Source: Solobacterium sp.
Lineage (GTDB): Bacteria; Bacillota_I; Bacilli_A; Erysipelotrichales; Erysipelotrichaceae
NCBI GenBank assembly: GCA_017543025.1
Contig: JAFYGX010000094.1
Coordinates: forward strand, 1-8,361
Direction: 5' to 3'
Length of the DNA: 8,361 nt
Shown: positions 1 to 5,359 of the stretch, in pieces
Numbering within the stretch: position 1 is the first letter of the stretch
Layout: every line of letters begins with the position of its first letter
Program-made: the position numbers and the translations under genes
Notes under the pieces: generated by a model
Database searches by the model: none
Told to the model about the DNA's origin: nothing
Seen by the model: only the letters and a program-made list of their open reading frames with translations

Positions 1-28
1 ATCTTAGCACTGTTCTGCTGTTTTTCAA
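1..28 (-). promoter_or_regulatory. possible leftward promoter at the window edge
   Basis: On the minus strand a TTGAAA box (plus 23-28) and a TAAGAT box (plus 1-6) lie 16 bp apart, and the second is preceded by TGC, giving an extended -10. This would drive a gene to the left of the window, divergent from the methionine sulfoxide reductase gene. The spacing and boxes are seen; activity and the target gene are inference, because the target is outside the window. Confidence 0.3.
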
Positions 29-43
29 TATTCTGTACTGCTT

Positions 44-71
44 TTGTTTCCCTTCGCACCGGAGCTATAAT
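44..71 (+). promoter_or_regulatory. sigma-A-type promoter of the fRMsr gene
   Basis: TTGTTT (44-49) and a perfect TATAAT (66-71) are separated by 16 bp. Transcription would begin near 78, giving a leader of about 33 nt before the ATG at 111. An AGGAG ribosome binding site at 100-104 sits 6 nt from that start codon. No operator or leader structure is obvious. Confidence 0.6.
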
Positions 72-110
72 GCGTTTATACGGCCGGTACGGCACAAAAA
101 GGAGAATCAC

Positions 111-566
111 ATGAACTTACTGAATGAACAGATCCGTGCATTTCTGGAAGAACCGGATATGATCGCTGCGCTCGCAAATGTCAGTGCATTGATTTACGAT
201 TCGGTCAGCACCCTTAACTGGGCTGGTTTCTATTTCGCAAAAAACGGCGAACTGGTACTCGGTCCGTTTCAGGGAAAACCCGCCTGCACGCACATTCCGT
301 ATGACCGCGGCGTCTGCGGTCTTACTTACACCTCGCGCAGCGCACAGCTCATAAACGATGTACATCAGTTCAGAGACCACATTGCCTGTGATTCCGCAAG
401 CAGAAGCGAACTCTGCGTGCCTGTCCTGCTCAGAGAACGCTGCATCATGGAGATCGATCTGGATTCTCCTGTCCCCGGCCGGTTTGACGAGGAACTGAAA
501 ACAGTGATGCTGCAGGCTGCGGAAGATATCGCTTCCGCCGCTCTGAAGCACCACTGGTACGCCTGA
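111..566 (+). CDS. free methionine-R-sulfoxide reductase (GAF-domain fRMsr)
   Basis: This enzyme reduces free methionine-R-sulfoxide to methionine in the cytoplasm, a repair and scavenging step after oxidative damage. The 151-residue protein is a single GAF domain, the normal size for the family. Diagnostic blocks are LNWAGFYF (35-42), LGPFQGKPAC (50-59), RGVCG (66-70), HIACDSASRSE (90-100) and the IDLDSP segment (115-120). The three family cysteines are present at C59, C69 and C93, with the same 10- and 24-residue spacing as the redox cysteines of E. coli YebR (C84, C94, C118). C102 and C111 are additional. The start is fixed by AGGAG 6 nt upstream and a good promoter. The gene is monocistronic, and its stop lies 3 bp from the stop of the convergent acetyltransferase gene. 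Identification is secure; activity is inferred from the conserved cysteines. Confidence 0.93.
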   Translation: MNLLNEQIRAFLEEPDMIAALANVSALIYDSVSTLNWAGFYFAKNGELVLGPFQGKPACTHIPYDRGVCGLTYTSRSAQLINDVHQFRDHIACDSASRSELCVPVLLRERCIMEIDLDSPVPGRFDEELKTVMLQAAEDIASAALKHHWYA

Positions 567-569
567 TTT

Positions 570-1388
570 TTACCGATACAGATCAAACACGGAATTCCGC
601 TCAAAGTATTTTGTCGCCTCATCCACAGCGTTGCTGACAGGAAACAGCTGAACATGGCATCTGCCGACTGTTGTTTCACGGATGAGGTTTTTCTTTTCCA
701 GCTCGGCACGGATCTTTTCGAAGTTCGAACTGTCCAGATCGAGATCAAGATACTTTTTCCACACCCGTTCTCCGTTCTCCAGCATGCATGCGCTCTCCAC
801 TTTGATCGGTCTTGTTTCCGTACGGTACTCTCCGAGATGCAGGCAGGTTACCTTTGTGAAATCTGCGCCGAGCAGAAGCACATGGCCTTTCAGCTCATAA
901 AGCCTCGCCACAGGAGATTCTTCTGCCAGAGGAAAGTGCAGCGAATGCCGGTTGCAGAGCACTCTGGCATATCTGCCCCATGCCGCAAACGAGCAGGTGG
1001 GATGACTGGAAGATATCACATCTTCCCTGTGCCGGAAATTCTCCGTGATCGCACCCATACCCCAGAGATCCGTCCGTTCCGGATTATATGCCGGCATATT
1101 CTCTCTCAGCTCGTTCCATACATCGGGCACAGCCGGCGGATTTACCCAGGATGACGGATCCGTATTATCTGACGTATGCGTCGGCATGATAATCGTACCT
1201 TCTCTTCCGATCAGTTCCATCAGCGCATCTACAATCACGCGCGATCCTCCGGCCACATAACCGAAGGAGGACAGAGAAGAGTGAACCATGATATTCATAT
1301 TCTGTCCGACTCCGACATATTTCAGAGCCTTTATGACAGAATCTTTTGAAACTACAGACTCTATCGCTCTGTCATCTCTGTTATCCAT
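570..1388 (-). CDS. AAC(3)-family N-acetyltransferase
   Basis: This is a member of the antibiotic N-acetyltransferase family (AAC(3), YokD-like), which transfers acetyl from acetyl-CoA to an amine, classically the 3-amino group of 2-deoxystreptamine aminoglycosides. From the chosen start it has 272 residues, typical of the family. Family blocks are HSSLSSFGYVAGG (36-48), the EGTIIMPT strand (63-70), SSHPTCSFAAWG (127-138), SPVARLYELKGHVLLLG (158-174) and CLHLGE (182-187), which holds the likely catalytic His184 and Glu187. Two adjacent ATGs (1391 and 1388) are possible starts. The second is preferred because GGAAGG lies 6 nt from it and only 3 nt from the first. It overlaps the end of psuG by 8 nt, which suggests translational coupling. 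Many genomic members of the family do not confer resistance. Coupling to psuG argues for a metabolic amine substrate, which is inference. No terminator follows it. Confidence 0.88.
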   Translation of the reverse strand: MDNRDDRAIESVVSKDSVIKALKYVGVGQNMNIMVHSSLSSFGYVAGGSRVIVDALMELIGREGTIIMPTHTSDNTDPSSWVNPPAVPDVWNELRENMPAYNPERTDLWGMGAITENFRHREDVISSSHPTCSFAAWGRYARVLCNRHSLHFPLAEESPVARLYELKGHVLLLGADFTKVTCLHLGEYRTETRPIKVESACMLENGERVWKKYLDLDLDSSNFEKIRAELEKKNLIRETTVGRCHVQLFPVSNAVDEATKYFERNSVFDLYR

Positions 1389-2328
1389 CATATCCCTTCC
1401 GCCGTTTCTGTTCTTCCATTGCACAATATGCTTTTGCAATCTCTGTCCCGACTGCCGCATTGTGAACGATCAGTCTGATATTCGCCGCAAGGGATTCCCC
1501 CTCTGTGATGCGGGCTGTCTCTGCCAGCAGAAACGGTGTGCATTCCTTGCCGCGGATACCCCTGCGGTTCATTTCCCTGATCGCCTGTTCGATCGCGCTG
1601 TCGATCTTCTCCTGCGGAATGGAATCTTCTTCCGGGATCGGATTGGCAATCAGGATTCCCCCGTCCAGGCCAAGTTCATACTTCGCCATCACAACCGATG
1701 CGGCTTCTTCGTAATCCCGCAGGGAACAGTCTGTTTTCAGTCCGCTGCTGCGGGAGTAAAATGCAGGAAATGTATCGGTCTGAAACCCGAGCACCGGAAC
1801 GCCTTTTGTTTCCAGCACCTCAAGCGTCTTCGGCAGATCGAGAATTGCCTTGGCCCCTGCACAGATCACCGTAACCGGCGTTCGTCCCAGCTCTTCCAGG
1901 TCGGCTGAAATATCAAACGTTTCTCCGGCACCGCGGTGCACGCCGCCGATCCCTCCTGTCACAAAGAATTTCACGCCTGCCATATGAGCAAAGATCATGG
2001 TTGATGCGACCGTAGTCGCTCCCCAGCTTTTCGCTGCCCGGATCATGGGCAGATCACGTCTTGAAACTTTCGGAATCGCTGTTCCCCTTCTGCCGAATTC
2101 TTCGATTTCTTCCGGCGTCATTCCAATGACCCCGACGCCGTCAATGATTCCGATCGTTACCGGAACGCCGCCATGTTCTCTGATTACCTTTTCCACATGC
2201 AGCGCTGTTTCCGCATTCTTCGGATATGGCATTCCATGTGAAATAATTGTGCTCTCCAGGGCAACGACCGGCCTGTTTTCCTTCAGCGCAAGTTCCGCTT
2301 CCGGACTGAGTCTGTATCTGTCATTCAT
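1381..2328 (-). CDS. psuG: pseudouridine-5'-phosphate glycosidase
   Basis: PsuG cleaves the C-C glycosidic bond of pseudouridine 5'-phosphate to uracil and ribose 5-phosphate, a metal-dependent reaction (Mn in the E. coli enzyme). The 315-residue length matches E. coli PsuG (about 312). Conserved blocks are VALESTIISHGMPYP (22-36), GTAIPKVSRRDLP (82-94), ATTVASTM (104-111), TGGIGGVHRGA (124-134), FDISADLEEL (138-147) and ICAGAKAILDLP (155-166). Lys160 corresponds to the Schiff-base lysine K166 of E. coli; E25, K87 and D143 also align at a constant offset of 6. The ATG at 2328 was chosen because upstream sequence in this frame does not look like PsuG. Its Shine-Dalgarno is poor: GGGGA 12 nt upstream. 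It follows the DUF3783 gene by 37 nt and overlaps the acetyltransferase gene. The usual partner kinase PsuK is not in the window. Confidence 0.96.
   Translation of the reverse strand: MNDRYRLSPEAELALKENRPVVALESTIISHGMPYPKNAETALHVEKVIREHGGVPVTIGIIDGVGVIGMTPEEIEEFGRRGTAIPKVSRRDLPMIRAAKSWGATTVASTMIFAHMAGVKFFVTGGIGGVHRGAGETFDISADLEELGRTPVTVICAGAKAILDLPKTLEVLETKGVPVLGFQTDTFPAFYSRSSGLKTDCSLRDYEEAASVVMAKYELGLDGGILIANPIPEEDSIPQEKIDSAIEQAIREMNRRGIRGKECTPFLLAETARITEGESLAANIRLIVHNAAVGTEIAKAYCAMEEQKRRKGYDG
1395..1400 (-). promoter_or_regulatory. ribosome binding site deciding the acetyltransferase start
   Basis: GGAAGG on the minus strand lies inside the last codons of psuG. It is 6 nt from the ATG at 1388 and only 3 nt from the ATG at 1391, so the downstream ATG is the better start. 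Ribosomes finishing psuG would pass directly over it, consistent with coupled translation. Confidence 0.5.
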
Positions 2329-2365
2329 TCTGTTTTCATTTCCCCGTGATTCTTCTGCCGGCAGC

Positions 2366-2923
2366 TCAGTTATACAGTTTTCTGACGCCCTTTGTACTGG
2401 CAGAAAGATTTTCTGTCGCCTTATCGACTGTTTCAATCGTATAGCGTTTCGATTTCAGAAGCTGCACTGCTTCCGTCAGGCTTTTTCTGAAATCAGCCCT
2501 TGCCTTCGGTTCGGCACCGGAAAGATCCATACCCCTGCAGGATTCCACGAGCTCCTGCAGAGCGATGACTCTGCGGCCGAGTTCATGTTCTTTTCTCGTC
2601 GCATCAAACAGACGGCGAACGGTCCAGCCTGCGTTATTTTCATTGATCATGACTTTGACGCCTTCAAACGGAATTCCCTGTTCATCCAGCGCAACAATCA
2701 CAGGAAGGAGTTCTTCTGCTTTGATTCCGTCAAACAGCAGAAACTGCTCATCATACTCCCTGTGTCTCCCGTCAAAATCCTCTTTTGCATCAAAAACCCG
2801 ATCAAGTTCCTCGTCCAGAACATCATCGCCGATAATATATGCTGCTACGCCGATCCCTTCCAGTACATTCTGGGTTCTGTCCGCCGCTTCTTCTTCGAGT
2901 CCGTAAAGTAAAATCCGTTTCAC
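2366..2923 (-). CDS. DUF3783 domain-containing protein, unknown function
   Basis: This 185-residue soluble protein is rich in acidic and basic residues, with no signal peptide or membrane helix. Residues 1-35 resemble a small alpha/beta strand-helix-strand (KRILLYGLE... GVAAYIIGDD). Residues 60-114 match the DUF3783 pattern: a QFLLFDGI strand, a helix, then KVMINENNAGWTVRRLF with an N-x-x-x-W core, ending in KEHEL. DUF3783 proteins I know of are usually shorter. Residues 115-185 form a helical, charged extension of unknown role. The start codon is GTG at 2923; an in-frame TAA lies at 2962-2960 and no other start occurs between. No Shine-Dalgarno is visible, and a TACAAT box ends 6 nt upstream, so the mRNA may be leaderless. 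It is first in a leftward unit with psuG and is divergent from the metal regulator gene. The function is unknown; family membership is recognised from the motif pattern only. Confidence 0.78.
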   Translation of the reverse strand: MKRILLYGLEEEAADRTQNVLEGIGVAAYIIGDDVLDEELDRVFDAKEDFDGRHREYDEQFLLFDGIKAEELLPVIVALDEQGIPFEGVKVMINENNAGWTVRRLFDATRKEHELGRRVIALQELVESCRGMDLSGAEPKARADFRKSLTEAVQLLKSKRYTIETVDKATENLSASTKGVRKLYN

Positions 2924-2929
2924 AGCACT

Positions 2930-2935
2930 ATTGTA
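2930..2935 (-). promoter_or_regulatory. -10 element for the DUF3783-psuG-acetyltransferase unit
   Basis: The minus-strand box TACAAT is one base off the consensus. The -35 region 17-18 bp upstream (TTTCCT or TTTTCC) is poor, so an activator or a weak promoter is possible. A start 7 nt below this box would fall on the GTG initiation codon itself. Seen: the box and its spacing to the GTG. Inferred: that it is used. Confidence 0.4.
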
Positions 2936-2997
2936 CTCAAAACTGTCTCGGAAGGAAAATTATCAGTCAGATGATTCGTATTTTTCAGAATCTTATT

Positions 2998-3003
2998 TAT
3001 AAT
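2998..3003 (+). promoter_or_regulatory. -10 element of the DtxR/MntR-type regulator gene
   Basis: A perfect TATAAT lies 20-30 nt before the possible start codons, in an AT-rich stretch. The -35 position 17 bp upstream (TTCGTA, 2975-2980) is weak. A GATTC (2973-2977) and GAATC (2988-2992) pair, 10 bp apart, brackets the spacer. A short ATAA-T-TTAT palindrome (2999-3007) overlaps the -10. Either could be an autoregulatory operator, but in AT-rich DNA they may be chance. Confidence 0.45.
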
Positions 3004-3017
3004 TTATTCATGTGAGC

Positions 3018-3022
3018 AGGAG
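3018..3022 (+). promoter_or_regulatory. ribosome binding site deciding the regulator start
   Basis: AGGAG directly abuts the ATG at 3023 with no spacing, but stands 9 nt from the in-frame ATG at 3032. The second ATG is therefore the more likely start. Confidence 0.55.
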
Positions 3023-3031
3023 ATGAAAGAA

Positions 3032-3406
3032 ATGAACATTTACGAGAGTGCGGAAGATTATCTGGAAGCGATCCTGATGATTCAGGAACGCAAGGGAATC
3101 GTTCATTCAATTGACATCGCCGAAGAACTCGGTTATTCCAAGGCAAGTGTCAGTGTTGCCATGAAAAAACTCCGGGAAAACGGGTTTATTTCCATGGAGA
3201 AAAACGGTGCTCTCCGGCTTCTGCCTTCAGGAAGGGAAATTGCCGAGCGCATCTATGAACGGCATAAAATCCTCACTTCGTTCTTTGTAAAGCTAGGTGT
3301 GGATGAAGATACTGCTGCCAGGGACGCATGTAAAGTCGAACACGATCTCAGTCCAGCTACATTTGATGCTCTGAAAACCTGCGCAGCGAAGCTTGAGACA
3401 AAATAA
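3032..3406 (+). CDS. metal-dependent transcriptional regulator, DtxR/MntR family
   Basis: This DNA-binding repressor is expected to sense Mn2+ or Fe2+ and control metal uptake or efflux genes. The protein has 124 residues from the preferred ATG at 3032, or 127 from 3023. A winged helix-turn-helix spans about 5-65: SAEDYLEAI helix, VHSIDIAEELGYSKASVSVAMKKL recognition part, then the FISMEKNGALRLLPSG wing. Residues 70-124 are the short metal-binding and dimerisation helices; the C-terminal SH3-like domain of DtxR is absent, as in MntR. Likely metal ligands by alignment are D9 and E12 (MntR D8, E11), H78 (H77), E103 and H104 (E102, H103). C100 replaces MntR E99 and matches the DtxR cysteine C102. 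It is monocistronic, divergent from the DUF3783 gene and followed by a terminator. Its targets are not known from this window; the CadA-type gene 3.5 kb away is one candidate. Confidence 0.9.
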   Translation: MNIYESAEDYLEAILMIQERKGIVHSIDIAEELGYSKASVSVAMKKLRENGFISMEKNGALRLLPSGREIAERIYERHKILTSFFVKLGVDEDTAARDACKVEHDLSPATFDALKTCAAKLETK

Positions 3407-3418
3407 TGAAATAAAAAC

Positions 3419-3485
3419 AGAGCCAGAACAGCACCCGGGGCTGATCAGATGATCGTGAATCAGGGCTGCGTGAAGCTCTTTTTTT
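3419..3485 (+). terminator. terminator of the metal regulator gene
   Basis: An outer stem AGAGC (3419-3423) with GCTCT (3475-3479) and an inner stem CAGC-A-CC (3429-3435) with GGCTG (3464-3468) plus the adjacent G enclose a loop carrying two GATC palindromes. Seven Ts follow at 3479-3485. It starts 12 nt after the stop codon. The fold is long and interrupted, so its efficiency is uncertain. Confidence 0.5.
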
Positions 3486-3493
3486 ATCCGGAA

Positions 3494-3515
3494 CATCCGC
3501 GGTCCTGAGCGGATG
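3494..3515. repeat. perfect 7-bp hairpin between two facing terminators
   Basis: CATCCGC (3494-3500) and GCGGATG (3509-3515) are perfect complements around an 8-nt loop. Neither strand has a T-run directly after it, so it is not a standard terminator. It lies midway in the 208-bp gap (3407-3614) between the regulator gene and the YhfC-type gene. Apart from the three hairpins I see nothing coding in that gap. Confidence 0.5.
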
Positions 3516-3530
3516 CGATATTCAGAAAAC

Positions 3531-3577
3531 AAAAAAACCAGAGGGTTCTCATAAGATGTCCGAACCAAGTCTCTGGT
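3531..3577 (-). terminator. rho-independent terminator of the holin-flavodoxin-YhfC unit
   Basis: On the minus strand ACCAGAG (plus 3571-3577) pairs with CTCTGGT (plus 3537-3543). An inner stem GGTTC (plus 3562-3566) pairs with GAACC (plus 3544-3548), with a 4-nt bulge between the stems. Seven Ts follow at once (plus 3531-3537). It lies 38 nt past the stop codon of the YhfC-type gene. Confidence 0.8.
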
Positions 3578-3614
3578 ATATTCTTTGTGTTTCTGTCAGG
3601 GTTTCGTACAGCCC

Positions 3615-4412
3615 TCACGATTCAATATGATTGCACTTCCATACCCGCCATGCATACCACGCAGCTGCAGCGGAGCAGAGAACGATCACCGCTTCCAGCA
3701 GAGCCGTGGGCATTATCCCTCCGCCATAGGCAGCGATAAAATCCACCAGCGCATGAATCATTATGGCAATCAGGTAATACTTCCGGCAGCTTTTTTTCTT
3801 CACTGCATAGAAGACCAGTACAGATAATGACAGATGCAGTGCCATCGCCGCCACGCGTTCTACCAGAGAAAGCAGGAACATATAGGGCGGAGCCGTACAG
3901 AGCTGCCGGATCATTTCTTCCAGCTGCACCAGCACATCTCCGGAAGCCGACTGCAGAATTGCGTCCGGTCCGGACGTATTCAGCGTCACAGCATAAATCA
4001 GATTGTTGATCGTGGTGACCACAAACAGATTAAACACTTCACAGCCGCCGTGCCCTGTACCGTACATCAGCGCATTCCAGTCATTTTCCTGCTCTGCTTT
4101 CAGAAACTGTGAAAAGCAGATATACCTTGCCGTTTCTTCAAACAGTCCCGCCATTACGCCGCCATAGACTGCAAAAAGCAGCGGGTTTCCCCGAATAGTC
4201 TGTCCAGCCTCAGAGCCGAGCACCAGCGAATGTACCAGCGATTCCAGCAGTAAAACCGCAAACAGAAAGGCAATCCAGCCGCCAAAAAACGCCTTGACGG
4301 AAGCATTGCGCTTTTTCTTCAGATATACAAACAGCGCCATCACACCGCCAGCTGCTGTGATGGCAGCGACTGCGATCAATATAATGCTCAGCGTACTGAC
4401 ACGATACTCCAT
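3615..4412 (-). CDS. YhfC-family intramembrane glutamic/metalloprotease homologue
   Basis: This integral membrane protein of 265 residues resembles B. subtilis YhfC (PF10086), a CPBP-like predicted intramembrane metalloprotease family. Hydrophobic segments lie near 8-30, 42-63, 78-90, 126-143, 176-203, 212-229 and 235-255. Candidate active-site motifs are in the membrane: FEETAR (91-96), GTGHGGCE (118-125, with H121 and E125), ERVAAMALH (185-193) and MIHALVD (218-224), so the EExxR glutamates and the His residues typical of the family are all there. The substrate is unknown. The ATG at 4412 is preferred over a GTG at 4433 because GAGAGG lies 6 nt upstream of it. The gene follows the flavodoxin gene by 48 nt without a terminator and is last before the strong terminator at 3577-3531. 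Family call is firm; protease activity is inferred. Confidence 0.87.
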   Translation of the reverse strand: MEYRVSTLSIILIAVAAITAAGGVMALFVYLKKKRNASVKAFFGGWIAFLFAVLLLESLVHSLVLGSEAGQTIRGNPLLFAVYGGVMAGLFEETARYICFSQFLKAEQENDWNALMYGTGHGGCEVFNLFVVTTINNLIYAVTLNTSGPDAILQSASGDVLVQLEEMIRQLCTAPPYMFLLSLVERVAAMALHLSLSVLVFYAVKKKSCRKYYLIAIMIHALVDFIAAYGGGIMPTALLEAVIVLCSAAAAWYAWRVWKCNHIES

Positions 4413-4418
4413 AAGATT

Positions 4419-4424
4419 CCTCTC
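4419..4424 (-). promoter_or_regulatory. ribosome binding site of the YhfC-type gene
   Basis: GAGAGG on the minus strand lies 6 nt before the ATG at 4412. The upstream GTG at 4433 has no comparable site, so the shorter 265-residue form is preferred. Confidence 0.5.
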
Positions 4425-4460
4425 ACCGAACACAAAGCCGCCCGGAGTAATCCGCCGCGA

Positions 4461-4889
4461 TCAGTAATTGAACGCGTCCATGACCTCGTAAGCAAAATCT
4501 CTGGCTTCCTCCAGCTCCTCTTCCCCCGGCTTGCCTTTGTTCATCAGAAGAAACTTCCCCTTCAGCAGAAGATGCCGCGGATAGACCTGAACGCCTTTAT
4601 GTTCCAGCAGATTGATCGCAAGACCAAGGTGATCATTTCCGGTAGCGCTGGTGCTGAACACCGCCGCTCCTTTAATCGCATTCACCGGCAGCTGGTCCAG
4701 ATAGTCCAGCATGTCGCCGTCCGGTTTTCCCGCATAAATTCCCATTCCGACGAACAGCAGATCTGTGCCAGTAATATTGTTCGGTTCGTGAACGTCGATC
4801 GCATCGACTTCACATTCATATGCAATCGCATCGGCTATTTTTTTCGTATTGCCGCTGCGTGAAGAATAAATCACATTAATAACAGTCAT
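4461..4889 (-). CDS. flavodoxin-family protein
   Basis: This small cytoplasmic electron carrier of 142 residues probably binds FMN. The phosphate-binding loop SSRSGNT (9-15) follows the first strand INVIYS. The two further flavin loops are GMGIYAGKPD (48-57) and FSTSATGNDH (78-87). The C-terminal part GKFLLMNKGKPGEEELEEARDFA (in two stretches, 111-133) is the pattern seen in the Flavodoxin_3-like group of anaerobic Firmicutes, and the length is normal for short flavodoxins. The ATG at 4889 has AGGGG 4 nt upstream, a rather tight spacing. It lies 38 nt after the holin-like gene and 48 nt before the YhfC-type gene, probably in one transcript. The redox partner is unknown; no reductase is encoded nearby. 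Confidence 0.88.
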   Translation of the reverse strand: MTVINVIYSSRSGNTKKIADAIAYECEVDAIDVHEPNNITGTDLLFVGMGIYAGKPDGDMLDYLDQLPVNAIKGAAVFSTSATGNDHLGLAINLLEHKGVQVYPRHLLLKGKFLLMNKGKPGEEELEEARDFAYEVMDAFNY

Positions 4890-4927
4890 AACGCCCCTGA
4901 ATCAGCCTGGGTGCTCACAGAGCCCCA

Positions 4928-5266
4928 TTAGTCAAACACTTTTTCAAGAATTCCGTTGATCTCTGCCAGAATGACCGACATCCAGATGGCAGTTCCAAAC
5001 GAAGCAATTGAAGAACCAGAGCTGAAGCTGAAAGCCGCATAAAGCACGACTCCGTTGATGACAAAGGAAAACAGGCCAAGCGTCAGAACGTTGAGCGGCA
5101 GGCTCAGCACATTCAGCAGCGGCTTGATTGTCTTATTCAGAAGCGTAAGCGCAATCGAAGTCACCGCAAGCGACGCAAGATCCGCAAATCCTACAGATGC
5201 AGAAAAATAATCTATGATCCAGAGTGAAAGCATATTCAGGATCCATGTTTTAATCAGATTACTCAT
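4928..5266 (-). CDS. phage holin family (PF04020) four-helix membrane protein
   Basis: This 112-residue, strongly hydrophobic protein has about four membrane helices (near 7-22, 30-45, 53-80 with a break, 90-106). The core LNKTIKPLLNVLSLPLNVLT (43-62) followed by LGLFSFVINGVVLYAA is the hallmark of PF04020, often annotated as 'phage holin family'. Most such chromosomal genes are not beside lysis genes, and none are here, so a lysis role is doubtful and the function is unknown. The ATG at 5266 has an AAGGTGAT-type Shine-Dalgarno 12 nt upstream. It is probably first in the unit with the flavodoxin and YhfC-type genes. A TTGACA box lies upstream. Confidence 0.88.
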   Translation of the reverse strand: MSNLIKTWILNMLSLWIIDYFSASVGFADLASLAVTSIALTLLNKTIKPLLNVLSLPLNVLTLGLFSFVINGVVLYAAFSFSSGSSIASFGTAIWMSVILAEINGILEKVFD

Positions 5267-5332
5267 GTCGATTAGTTTATCACCTTTCTTTCAGATTTGA
5301 AGCATATTTACATTTTTAACAATGGGCTGTAC

Positions 5333-5338
5333 TGTCAA
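5333..5338 (-). promoter_or_regulatory. possible -35 box upstream of the holin-like gene
   Basis: A perfect TTGACA is read on the minus strand, 67 nt before the holin-like ATG. AT-rich sequence follows (TAAAAA, AATGTA, TAAATA on the minus strand), but no good -10 sits at exactly 16-18 bp, so the promoter is only tentative. Without it the unit would depend on read-through from the carboxypeptidase gene, which has no clear terminator. Confidence 0.3.
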
Positions 5339-5359
5339 CGCCGCTCCGATGGCCCCGAA

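Noticed and set aside
117..554. 145-codon open frame antisense to the fRMsr gene
   Set aside because: The plus-strand frame matches the fRMsr family throughout, with all catalytic cysteines. The antisense frame has no recognisable motif and is explained as a mirror of coding sequence.
548..571. terminator at the end of the fRMsr gene (ACCACTGGT followed by a 5-T run)
   Set aside because: The stem would be 4 bp with a 1-nt loop, which cannot form, so the T-run alone is not enough.
570..1388. calling the acetyltransferase an acquired aminoglycoside resistance gene
   Set aside because: It overlaps psuG, has base composition like its neighbours and no mobile element beside it. Family membership alone does not show resistance.
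1288..1908. 206-codon plus-strand frame opposite psuG and the acetyltransferase
   Set aside because: It lies across two well-supported minus-strand genes, is rich in Cys, Arg and Phe in the way antisense frames are, and has no domain pattern.
1997..2911. 304-codon plus-strand frame opposite psuG and the DUF3783 gene
   Set aside because: It is long but antisense to two genes with family motifs. Its translation is Ser/Phe/Ile-rich without a coherent fold.
4928..5266. remnant prophage, suggested by the 'holin' family name
   Set aside because: No endolysin, integrase, structural gene or attachment site is nearby. PF04020 proteins are widespread in bacterial chromosomes outside prophages.
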